A stretch of 19,478 nucleotides of DNA, taken from CAZDCD01 sp964503885 (GTDB taxonomy: Bacteria > Bacteroidota > Bacteroidia > Bacteroidales > UBA10428). The notes beneath the pieces are model-generated. The model was not told where the DNA came from. It ran no database searches and saw only the letters and a program-made list of their open reading frames with translations. Within the stretch, counting starts at the first letter, position 1; each line of letters begins with the position of its first letter. Both the position numbers and the translations under genes were made by a program. Positions 7,484 to 14,886 of this stretch are shown in pieces. The stretch lies in the NCBI GenBank assembly GCA_964503885.1, contig CAZDCD010000042.1, positions 1 through 19,478 of the forward strand, in the 5' to 3' direction.

Positions 7484-9289
7484 TTACCTGAACATATCCG
7501 CAAATTTTTTCCCGTCCGATAATGTGGCGCCGGACAAAATAATGGCTGTTTCGATAAGTGAGAGGTGAGAATATGCCTGTGGAAAATTTCCAAGCAGTCT
7601 TTTCGTTTTAAAATCGATATCCTCGCTGAATAATCCTACATGATTGCTGTAACCCATCAACTCTTCAAACAACCGTTCGGCTTCATCTCTCTCATGAATT
7701 TTGCAGAGGCTGTTAATAAGCCAGAATGTACATATTATAAATGCCGATGAAGGAAGGCCAAAGTCATCCTTATTCCTGTACCTGTACATCAATCCATCAT
7801 TACATAAGTATTTCTGAATTGCTTTAACTGTAGAAACGTATTTCGGATCGGAGGCATCTATAAACCCATATGGTTCCATAAGTAACACAGAGGCATCCAT
7901 GTCATCGGAACCATAGAATTGTGTAAATGCTTGCATTTTTACATTCCAGGCTTTGCTGATGATATTGCTTTTAATCCTGTCCCTGAGCTTTTCCCAGTTT
8001 TTCAGGTATTCATCCTGCCGGATCAGCTGTGATACTTTTATGGCGCGGTCAACGGCCACCCAGCAAAGTACCTTTGAAAAAGTGAAATGTTTATGTTCAG
8101 TTCGCAGTTCCCAAATTCCGCGATCGGGTTTTTGCCAGTTTGTTTCAACTATTCGTACTATGCTTCGCGTAATGGTCCACAGGTCTTCACTGTTTTCAAG
8201 GCTTACATCAAAAATCTGGAACTGCTGGTAAATCACATCCATAAGAATTCCATAAATATCATTCTGTTTCTGACGGTATGCATCATTGCCAATTCTCACC
8301 GGGGATGAGCCTTCATACCCTTTGAGATGACCGAGGATCCTTTCATTGAGTTTTTTCTCACCGTTTATGCCATACATGATCTGGATTTTCTCATCCTTAT
8401 CGGGAATAATATCAATGATAAAATTCAGGTATCTTCTGACAACATGTGAATGTCCGAGCCCCGACATAACCTTAACAACCATTGAAGCATCGCGCAACCA
8501 GCAATAGCGGTAGTCCCAGTTGCGTATATCACCCAGTGACTCAGGTAGTGATGTTGTGGCCGCTGCAAGGATGGCACCCGATTTGTCGTAGCTTAACAGT
8601 TTCAAAACCAATGCACTGCGAACAATCTCATCGTTATACTTTGTAAATAATTTTGTGCGCTCAGCCCAGTTTAGCCAGTATACTTTTGTACGCTGCAGCT
8701 TTAGGTATGATCGTTCAATTGTTTGTCTCAGGATCTTTTTGTTATAGCTTAAAAGAAAAAAACCATCCTGAGAAAGCGTTATTTTTTTATGCTGCAATAG
8801 CTTCTGTTGGTCAAAACTGGTATACAAATACACCGAATCATAGGGACCCTTTGATGTAAACGATTTGATATAATTTCCACGGATTTCCGTATGTGTTGGA
8901 TATTGAGCGTATTCAAGCTTTGGATCGTATTTAATACTGAACTCAGGTTTACCCGACTTATACCGGATATACCTGATCATATCCGGTGGTGTATAATGAT
9001 GGTTCGATTCGTTATGGTACCTGGGCATGAAATCAATCACTTCAAAATAATCAATACCCCTGGTAAACTTGGTTACCAGAATATTTGTTCGTTCAATATA
9101 TGACTGGGAGATGGAATAGGTATCCTCCACCAGTATCTCAAAACTTCCCCCGATATCCGAGTCGAGAATTTTTGCAAATATCGATGGTGAATCAAACCGG
9201 GGAAGGCACAGCCAGTCGATTGAACCTTTCTCAGAGATTAATGCAGCACTTTTGCAGTTTCCGATTATACCATAATTGAGGTTTTTCAT
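7484..9289 (-). CDS. Glycoside hydrolase family 15 protein (glucoamylase/trehalase-like)
   Basis: The 601-residue product has the typical GH15 layout with no signal peptide, so it should be cytoplasmic. The N-terminal beta-domain starts IIGNCKSAALISEKGSIDWLC, and the (alpha/alpha)6 catalytic barrel includes NWDYRYCWLRDAS (257-269). The expected general acid is Glu394 in GIWE and the general base Glu556 in GLFSEDID, followed by LGNFPQAYSHLSLI. Bacterial GH15 enzymes release glucose from alpha-glucans or, in some clades, hydrolyse trehalose. The divergent otsAB neighbour makes a trehalose-related role plausible but does not settle the substrate. The start at 9289 is supported by GGGAAGGG about 5 nt upstream. 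Confidence 0.92.
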   Translation of the reverse strand: MKNLNYGIIGNCKSAALISEKGSIDWLCLPRFDSPSIFAKILDSDIGGSFEILVEDTYSISQSYIERTNILVTKFTRGIDYFEVIDFMPRYHNESNHHYTPPDMIRYIRYKSGKPEFSIKYDPKLEYAQYPTHTEIRGNYIKSFTSKGPYDSVYLYTSFDQQKLLQHKKITLSQDGFFLLSYNKKILRQTIERSYLKLQRTKVYWLNWAERTKLFTKYNDEIVRSALVLKLLSYDKSGAILAAATTSLPESLGDIRNWDYRYCWLRDASMVVKVMSGLGHSHVVRRYLNFIIDIIPDKDEKIQIMYGINGEKKLNERILGHLKGYEGSSPVRIGNDAYRQKQNDIYGILMDVIYQQFQIFDVSLENSEDLWTITRSIVRIVETNWQKPDRGIWELRTEHKHFTFSKVLCWVAVDRAIKVSQLIRQDEYLKNWEKLRDRIKSNIISKAWNVKMQAFTQFYGSDDMDASVLLMEPYGFIDASDPKYVSTVKAIQKYLCNDGLMYRYRNKDDFGLPSSAFIICTFWLINSLCKIHERDEAERLFEELMGYSNHVGLFSEDIDFKTKRLLGNFPQAYSHLSLIETAIILSGATLSDGKKFADMFR

Positions 9290-9386
9290 GACAACCCTTC
9301 CCGTTTTTTAGTTGTTATATTTAAGGATATGGTTATAAAATACACCCTTCGAAATTCAGATAAACGCGAAATAACTTTAAAAAAAG

Positions 9387-9394
9387 TAAATTTG
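9387..9394 (+). promoter_or_regulatory. Candidate -7 promoter element for otsAB
   Basis: TAAATTTG matches the Bacteroidota TAnnTTTG -7 consensus and lies 35 bp before the otsAB ATG in the A/T-rich 140-bp divergent region 9290-9429. No clear -33 TTTG was found at the standard distance. Confidence 0.4.
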
Positions 9395-9429
9395 CATATT
9401 CCACTTGAAATAAAATCAAAATAAAATAC

Positions 9430-11664
9430 ATGAAACGAATATTGCTCGTATCAAACCGATTACCAATTAATTTATCTTTCAATGAAAATAAATTAAAAAT
9501 AGAACCCAGTGTCGGCGGATTGGCAACAGGAATGAGTTCGGTACAAAAATTTTATGAAAGCAAATGGATCGGATGGCCCGGGATCAGTCTTGATGATACC
9601 AATATTGACCTTTTGTCGGATATAAATAGTAAACTCAACGAACGGAATTGTATACCTGTTTATCTTGATGCAACAGAAATTGAAGACTATTATTACGGAT
9701 TCAGCAATAAGACAATCTGGCCCCTGTACCATTATTTTACGCAGTATACCGAATACGAAAACAGAACCTGGCAATCGTATTGTAAAGTAAATCAGTTATT
9801 TGCTGAAATTGTCCTGGAGAATTTGCGGGACGATGACATTGTATGGGTGCATGACTACCATTTGCAGCTTCTGCCAAAGATACTCAAAGATGCAAGGCCC
9901 GATCTGATCATCGGGTACTTTTTACACATTCCATTTCCGTCATTCGAGGTGTTCAGGGGACTGCCATGGCGCAAGGAAATTGTGGAGGGCATGCTGGGAT
10001 CAGATCTGATCGGATTTCATACCTATGATTATGAGCGTCACTTTATCAGCAGTGTGAGGAGGCTTCTGGGTTATGAAATCAATCTGAACCAGATAAATCT
10101 TGAAAACCGTGTCGTGAAAGTCGATTCATTTCCTATGGGAATTGATTACGATAAATTTCATCATGCGGCTGCAACGCATCAAAAAAAATCAATTAAGGAA
10201 AAATCAAAAATACAGCGGGAGATTGACAATCACCTGTTGATGAGCCCTGATATTAAACTTATCCTGTCTATTGACCGGTTGGATTATACCAAAGGTATTG
10301 CAAACCGGCTCCGGGCGTTTGAGTATTTTCTTGACAAATATCCCGAATTTACTGAAAAAGTTACCCTGATTATGCTTTCGGTACCGTCACGCTCTGATGT
10401 TGACCAATATCAGATTATGAAAAGTGAGGTGGATGAGCTTGTCGGAAAAATCAACGGTAAATACTCCACGATCAACTGGACCCCGGTGTGGTATTTTTAC
10501 CGTTCATTACCCTTCGACAGCCTCATCGACCTTTACAGTTCTTGCGATATTGCCATGATAACTCCCATTCGTGACGGAATGAACCTGGTGGCAAAAGAAT
10601 ATATTGCTTCCAGGGTAAATCAGGACGGTGTGTTGATCCTGAGTGAAATGACCGGCGCTTCAAAAGAGATGAGCGAGGCCATCATCATCAATCCGAACAA
10701 TTACGAGGAAATTGCCGACGCCCTTCGCGAGGCTATTTTAATGCCCCGAAAGGAGCAGATCGAAAGGAATTCAATACTCCAGAAACGGCTTCTGAGTTAT
10801 AATATCGAACGGTGGACGAAAGACTTTCTATATTCCCTGACGGCAATTACCGAAAACAGGAAAAAGGTCAACACAAAAAAGCTTACCGGTGATGAAGAAG
10901 CGAATGTTTTAAGCGCATACCGAAATTCATCGAAAAGGATCCTGTTTCTTGATTATGACGGCACACTTGTGGGTTTCAGAAAACGACCCGAGCTGGCATC
11001 GCCCGACAACGACCTGATTAAGCTGCTTGACGGGCTGGCTAAGCTCGAGGGCAATGAGATCGTATTAATCAGCGGCAGAGACAAGGATACGTTTGGCGAC
11101 TGGTTTGGAGAAAAAAACTATTCATTGATTGCCGAGCATGGTGTATGGCTCAAAAATCCGAATCAAAAATGGCGGAAAATTGAAAAACTGAATAGCGAAT
11201 GGAAAGAACTGATCAGACCTGTAATTAATTTTTATGTTGACCGCACACCTGGGAGTTTCATCGAAGAAAAGAACTATTCACTGGTTTGGCATTACCGCAG
11301 GTGCGATCCGGATCTGGGTACGATACGGGCTATTGAACTGAAAGACGAACTCACCAGCCTTATTGCCAATTTTAATCTCGAGATTCTTGAAGGAAACAAA
11401 GTGATCGAGGTTAAAAACAGTGGTATCAATAAAGGCAGGGCCGCCGCCCATAAAATTTCTGGAAAAGAATATGATTTTATTCTCGGGATCGGGGATGACT
11501 GGACTGATGAATACCTTTTCCAGGAATTGCCGTCAGAGGCAATAACTGTGAAAGTTGGTCTGCTGAATACAAAAGCGAAATTCATTGTGGATTCTTTCGG
11601 TGAAGTCAGAAAGTTGCTTGAAAAACTGGTAAAGATCAACCTGGGTCAGACAGCTAGGGTGTAA
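9430..11664 (+). CDS. otsAB: Bifunctional trehalose-6-phosphate synthase/phosphatase
   Basis: The 744-residue protein fuses both steps of the OtsAB trehalose pathway. The N-terminal GT20 synthase (about 1-475) joins UDP-glucose and glucose-6-phosphate: GLATGM loop at 30-35, Arg283 and Lys288 in IDRLDYTKG, and Asp382 and Glu390 in RDGMNLVAKEY, which correspond to the donor-binding residues of E. coli OtsA. The C-terminal HAD phosphatase (about 500-735) has the nucleophile motif DYDGT at 508-512, the SGRD segment, and GIGDDWTDE at 686-694 for metal binding. All key residues are intact, so both activities are expected. Trehalose protects against osmotic stress and drying. It diverges from the GH15 gene and ends 10 bp from the convergent PepSY-like gene. 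No SD is seen before the ATG, where the leader is A-rich. Confidence 0.96.
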   Translation: MKRILLVSNRLPINLSFNENKLKIEPSVGGLATGMSSVQKFYESKWIGWPGISLDDTNIDLLSDINSKLNERNCIPVYLDATEIEDYYYGFSNKTIWPLYHYFTQYTEYENRTWQSYCKVNQLFAEIVLENLRDDDIVWVHDYHLQLLPKILKDARPDLIIGYFLHIPFPSFEVFRGLPWRKEIVEGMLGSDLIGFHTYDYERHFISSVRRLLGYEINLNQINLENRVVKVDSFPMGIDYDKFHHAAATHQKKSIKEKSKIQREIDNHLLMSPDIKLILSIDRLDYTKGIANRLRAFEYFLDKYPEFTEKVTLIMLSVPSRSDVDQYQIMKSEVDELVGKINGKYSTINWTPVWYFYRSLPFDSLIDLYSSCDIAMITPIRDGMNLVAKEYIASRVNQDGVLILSEMTGASKEMSEAIIINPNNYEEIADALREAILMPRKEQIERNSILQKRLLSYNIERWTKDFLYSLTAITENRKKVNTKKLTGDEEANVLSAYRNSSKRILFLDYDGTLVGFRKRPELASPDNDLIKLLDGLAKLEGNEIVLISGRDKDTFGDWFGEKNYSLIAEHGVWLKNPNQKWRKIEKLNSEWKELIRPVINFYVDRTPGSFIEEKNYSLVWHYRRCDPDLGTIRAIELKDELTSLIANFNLEILEGNKVIEVKNSGINKGRAAAHKISGKEYDFILGIGDDWTDEYLFQELPSEAITVKVGLLNTKAKFIVDSFGEVRKLLEKLVKINLGQTARV

Positions 11665-11674
11665 TAGCTGCATA

Positions 11675-12079
11675 TCAAGCCAAAAGACGGCTTTTAACCA
11701 GGTCTCCCGAACTGCTTATCATCAGTAAGAACCGGTTCATATGGGAGTCCCTCACGATAATCTCAAACTTTTTCGAGGTCATGGTTTTAAATTCTATTGC
11801 ATTCATGATCTCGCCTTTTGTTTCCGCAGTTGAGCTCACATCCGCAGGTATCCGCTCAATTCCAAGGTTTATACCTGTTTCGATCCAGGATCCGCCGGCA
11901 CTGAATTTACTGATCTTTTCAATCCCATGCTCATGAAAAATGGCTTCAAACAGATCGCCATTCCGAAACCATTCGATATTTAGAGCTTCCGGAAATCTGT
12001 CCCTGAATGATTCAAGCACACTATCGGGGGCAGCAATTCTGCTTCCTTCAAGAAATAAGTTGAAAAAGTCTGCTGACAT
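11675..12079 (-). CDS. PepSY-like (BLIP-fold) domain protein without signal peptide
   Basis: The 134-residue product shows the pattern of the PepSY-like/DUF2874 family: FRDRFPEALNIEWFRNGDLFEAIF, then KFSAGGSWIETGINLGIERIP. This is about two thirds of the protein, followed by KTMTSKKFEIIVRDSHMNRFLLMISSSG. Members are usually exported; here the N-terminus MSADFFNLFLEGSRIAAPD has no signal peptide, so it should stay in the cytoplasm. It follows the ECF sigma factor gene by 57 bp on the same strand and is likely in its operon, so a role linked to that sigma factor is possible but not shown. The family call rests on pattern only. Confidence 0.6.
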   Translation of the reverse strand: MSADFFNLFLEGSRIAAPDSVLESFRDRFPEALNIEWFRNGDLFEAIFHEHGIEKISKFSAGGSWIETGINLGIERIPADVSSTAETKGEIMNAIEFKTMTSKKFEIIVRDSHMNRFLLMISSSGDLVKSRLLA

Positions 12080-12136
12080 AACGTATTTTCTCTTCCTGTG
12101 TTAAGACGTTAATATTTTATGAAGTCACTGCTAAAA

Positions 12137-12709
12137 CTAAACTGTATCCTTATACAATCTGTTATACAAATAGATCAGTCTGGCTTTTGCCCTTTTGATC
12201 CTCATCTTTACAGCACTTTCGCTTATTCGAAGTGCCGACTCAATAAGTTTTACGGATAAATTATCCTGGTATTTCATCAGCAACAGCGCTTTTTCTTCAG
12301 GATGTATCAGGTCCATGACCTTCAACAGCCGCTCATACCTTATGCCTGTAAAGTCCTCTACCTGTTCGTCGATAATTTCGGGCAATATGTTTTCCCTGTT
12401 CCAGTCGGGATAATGCAGCTTATGCTTAATTCTCAGGTATTCGATACAATGGTTGTAGGTAATTGCATATAACCATGATGAAAAAGATGAGATCCCCCTG
12501 AACCCTTCAAGCTTTTCAAAAACCTTCGAGAAAATATCCTGAACAAATTCATCTGCAAGATTCCTGTCCCTTAGCAGGCTGTAACATTTATCGAGAACCT
12601 TGTCGTGATACCTGGAATAAAGTACCTTATACAGGTCATGCTTTTTTTCATGAAGGATCAGTGCAATAATCTCCTCATCTTTATAGTTGTCGTATCCTGT
12701 ATTAATCAT
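12137..12709 (-). CDS. ECF-type RNA polymerase sigma factor
   Basis: The 190-residue protein has the two domains of extracytoplasmic-function sigma factors. Region 2 spans about 25-95, with the core-binding LADEFVQDIFSKVFEKL and the DNA-melting FSSWLYAITYNHCIEYLR. Region 4 spans about 136-186, with the helix-turn-helix LSVKLIESALRISESAVKMRIKRAKARL. It would direct polymerase to a specific set of promoters. No membrane anti-sigma factor is adjacent; the next gene encodes a PepSY-like protein. The gene diverges from the lipoprotein/L,D-transpeptidase block, which is therefore a candidate target. The start at 12709 is the first in-frame ATG; no SD is evident. Confidence 0.9.
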   Translation of the reverse strand: MINTGYDNYKDEEIIALILHEKKHDLYKVLYSRYHDKVLDKCYSLLRDRNLADEFVQDIFSKVFEKLEGFRGISSFSSWLYAITYNHCIEYLRIKHKLHYPDWNRENILPEIIDEQVEDFTGIRYERLLKVMDLIHPEEKALLLMKYQDNLSVKLIESALRISESAVKMRIKRAKARLIYLYNRLYKDTV

Positions 12710-12887
12710 CTTCGCCGGTCAATAAAAGAGGGTTGTTGCAGAATCAATAAAGCCTCCCCTCCGGCCGGCTTAACTGAAAACAGGGTGATGAAATCGAATA
12801 CACGATCTTTTTTATCGTTATTTATTTCATAAATAAATACATATACAAACAGTTCAATCATTGAGGAGCCGGATTCATGTGTTCTTT

Positions 12888-12895
12888 CAAAAGTA
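12888..12895 (-). promoter_or_regulatory. Candidate -7 promoter element upstream of the ECF sigma gene
   Basis: The minus strand reads TACTTTTG, matching TAnnTTTG. It is 179 bp from the sigma start, implying a long leader, and lacks a clear -33 partner. Confidence 0.25.
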
Positions 12896-12960
12896 AAAAA
12901 ATTTTTGGTATGGATGGGTGACTTTGCGAAACGGTTCCGTCTTAATATCAACAAGTATTT

Positions 12961-13010
12961 TTACAAAAACCCGGGTACGGTTTTGTAAGTATATTTCATT
13001 AGAAACCGTA
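12961..13010 (+). repeat. Two overlapping, mutually exclusive hairpins in the lipoprotein leader
   Basis: Hairpin A pairs 12961-12971 with 12979-12988 (10 bp with one bulged A, 7-nt loop). Hairpin B pairs TACGGTTT at 12976-12983 with AAACCGTA at 13003-13010 (8 bp, 19-nt loop). They share 12979-12983, so only one can form at a time. They end 41 nt before the SD of the lipoprotein gene. Whether the region is transcribed is unknown. Confidence 0.45.
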
Positions 13011-13051
13011 TCAAGAAGGATGCAATACCATTTACTAAATTTAATTCCAAC

Positions 13052-13057
13052 AGGAGG
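13052..13057 (+). promoter_or_regulatory. Strong Shine-Dalgarno sequence
   Basis: AGGAGG lies 8 nt before the ATG at 13066. Most other starts in this window have no such sequence, so it marks this lipoprotein as probably highly translated. Confidence 0.7.
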
Positions 13058-13065
13058 TCAAATCT

Positions 13066-13665
13066 ATGAAAAAAGCATTAAGTCTAAGTTTGTTAACGTT
13101 AAGTCTTGCAGTGATCATGATAAGTTGCGGAAAAGTTCCGCAAACCGATATCGATGCCGCAAATGCAGCAATCGATTCTGCAAAAACTGTAGGCGCCGAT
13201 CAGTATTTACCCGATGAATTTATGGCCGTTCAGGATTCACTGAGATCAGCTCTTGAAGCCATTGAAAAGGCAAAATCAAAAATGTTGTTCCGCAATTACA
13301 GCGATGCCTCAAATATGCTTCAGAACGTAAAAGCTATGGCAGATCAGACAATTGCGAACACTGAAATAAAAAAGACACAGGTCAGGGAAGAAGTGCAGTC
13401 CGCACTGGCTGAAGTAGATTCACTGGTGGCTGAAAATAAAGTACTTATAGTTAAAGCGCCCAAAGGTAAAGAAGGTAAAGCAGCACTCGATGCAATCAAC
13501 GTTGAATTGTCGGCTGTGGCAACTGCTGCCGCAGAAGCTAAAACACTTTTTGACACCGGTAATTTTATCGGTGCAAAAGAAAAGATTATGGCTGCCAAGG
13601 ATAAAGCGGTGTCTATCAATGCTGAACTTAAAGAAGCCATTGCCAAGGTAAAAGGCAAAAAATAA
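13066..13665 (+). CDS. Alanine/lysine-rich helical lipoprotein with C-terminal Lys-Lys
   Basis: The 199-residue product has a lipoprotein signal ending MISC, so Cys21 is the lipid site. The following GKVPQTD lacks the acidic surface-export pattern, suggesting the periplasmic face of the outer membrane. The mature protein is almost wholly predicted helix, rich in Ala, Lys and Glu, with an imperfect internal repeat (around KSKMLFRNYSDA at 70-81 and KTLFDTGNFIGA at 159-170). It resembles DUF4398-type proteins and aligns without gaps over about 35 residues with the N-terminal region of the next gene product. It ends in VKGKK. A strong SD and a private terminator imply abundant expression. No function is established; a structural or peptidoglycan-associated role is my inference from the two L,D-transpeptidases that follow. 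Confidence 0.8.
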   Translation: MKKALSLSLLTLSLAVIMISCGKVPQTDIDAANAAIDSAKTVGADQYLPDEFMAVQDSLRSALEAIEKAKSKMLFRNYSDASNMLQNVKAMADQTIANTEIKKTQVREEVQSALAEVDSLVAENKVLIVKAPKGKEGKAALDAINVELSAVATAAAEAKTLFDTGNFIGAKEKIMAAKDKAVSINAELKEAIAKVKGKK

Positions 13666-13720
13666 ATAAACGAATTCATTTCATTCAGATATTTCATTTT
13701 TGGTTTTTTAGGGTGGATAT

Positions 13721-13750
13721 CCCCGGAACTTATCAGTCCGGGGTTTTTTT
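13721..13750 (+). terminator. Intrinsic terminator after the lipoprotein gene
   Basis: CCCCGGA (13721-13727) pairs with TCCGGGG (13737-13743) across a 9-nt loop and is followed by seven T (13744-13750). It lies 10 bp before the L,D-transpeptidase start, so it should end most lipoprotein transcripts while letting some readthrough into the transpeptidases. Confidence 0.92.
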
Positions 13751-13760
13751 AAATCACAGA

Positions 13761-14885
13761 ATGCACGGAAAAAATTGTAACCGGCAAACACTTATTTCAA
13801 TTCTGATTGTGTCCGCTGTCATATTGTTGGCGATCCCGGTGTTTGATTATTTAAATCCGTCACCTCCTTCAGACAAGGTTTCCAATGCTCGTAAAATGTT
13901 GGCCGAAGCAGGCAGGCTTAGGGCACAGAATTATGCACCGGACACGTATACATATGCTGTCAGGCTATATGATTCTGCTATGGTAGAATGGCACATTCAA
14001 AACCGCCGGTTTTTCCTGAACAGAGATTTTACACGCCTCTCGCAACTGGCTGAACGCACATTTACCCTTTCAAAGGAGGCTTCGGTCGAAGCACGCATGA
14101 AAGCCATGGATCTTAACCAGGCATTGCTTTTACGGTTAGCCGGCATAGAGGAAATAATCAGCCGTTTTGATACTGTTTACCGTAAAATTCCGTTTTACCG
14201 CCACCAGGTAGAAAGATTTACTGCTGGCAAATTACTTTATGTTGAAGGCAAAACACTTTTTAACAGGAAAGAACTGAAAAAAGCCGATCTCATCCTCGAA
14301 GAAGCTGAACGCAATATGGCTGAATCCACTGCTGAGACGAATATCATCCTGAAAACCTATTTCGAGAACCATGATCAATGGACAAAATGGGCCAGGGAAA
14401 CTATTAGCTGGTCGAAAAGAAAACAATCGGCAGCAATAATTGTGGATAAATTCGCGCATACCTGCAGCCTGTATTATCAGGGAAAATTAAAAGCAAGTTA
14501 TCCAGTCGAATTTGGGCCGAACTGGCTTGGAGACAAGAGGCAGAAAGGAGATTACGCTACCCCTGAAGGTAAATATCAGGTACTGAAAAAGTTGGGCAGT
14601 GCAAAAACCAGGTATTATAAAGCCCTTCTTATCAATTATCCCAATGCCGATGACCGTAAGCAATTCGATGATGAAATAAGAAAGGGATCAATCCCTGAAA
14701 ATGCTGAGATAGGAGGTCTGATTGAGATTCATGGCGAAGGTGGAAAGGGATTTCATTGGACCAACGGCTGCATCGCGTTAAAAAATTATGATATGGACAA
14801 CATTTTTTGGGCGGTTCCTGTGGGCACACCTGTTGTGATCATAGGGTCGCTGCGAACACTGGATGAACTATTTAACCTGGAATGA
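13761..14885 (+). CDS. Membrane-anchored L,D-transpeptidase (YkuD domain) with helical N-terminal domain
   Basis: I choose ATG 13761 (374 residues) because the longer frame from GTG 13713 would run through the terminator. Residues about 10-29 form an uncleaved membrane anchor. Residues about 38-200 are helical and related to the preceding lipoprotein (YAPD at 58-61, KTLF at 164-167). The YkuD domain occupies about 222-362, with His324-Gly325 and the catalytic Cys337 in HWTNGCIAL. The Arg that usually follows the Cys motif (GCIR) is Ala here, as in some YafK-like members. Such enzymes form or break L,D-bonds at meso-diaminopimelate in periplasmic peptidoglycan, or couple proteins to it. The direction of the reaction cannot be told from sequence. 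Confidence 0.88.
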   Translation: MHGKNCNRQTLISILIVSAVILLAIPVFDYLNPSPPSDKVSNARKMLAEAGRLRAQNYAPDTYTYAVRLYDSAMVEWHIQNRRFFLNRDFTRLSQLAERTFTLSKEASVEARMKAMDLNQALLLRLAGIEEIISRFDTVYRKIPFYRHQVERFTAGKLLYVEGKTLFNRKELKKADLILEEAERNMAESTAETNIILKTYFENHDQWTKWARETISWSKRKQSAAIIVDKFAHTCSLYYQGKLKASYPVEFGPNWLGDKRQKGDYATPEGKYQVLKKLGSAKTRYYKALLINYPNADDRKQFDDEIRKGSIPENAEIGGLIEIHGEGGKGFHWTNGCIALKNYDMDNIFWAVPVGTPVVIIGSLRTLDELFNLE

Positions 14886-14886
14886 T

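Larger units (their letters stand above)
12710..13065. other. Divergent regulatory region between the ECF sigma gene and the lipoprotein gene
   Basis: This 356-bp stretch holds no gene I would defend. A minus-strand frame reaches 12706 and overlaps the sigma start by ATGA, but it opens only with TTG and has no recognisable motif. The region contains a candidate -7 element for the sigma gene (12888-12895), overlapping inverted repeats (12961-13010) and a strong SD (13052-13057). Confidence 0.6.

Noticed and set aside
12706..12954. 82-residue minus-strand frame overlapping the sigma factor start by ATGA
   Set aside because: The overlap suggests coupling, but the frame opens only with TTG, shows no motif, signal or membrane segment, and lies in a region with regulatory repeats.
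13344..13697. 117-residue Ala/Ser-rich frame antisense to the lipoprotein gene
   Set aside because: Its composition is the mirror of the Ala/Lys/Glu-rich lipoprotein codons, and the plus strand has a strong SD, lipobox and terminator.
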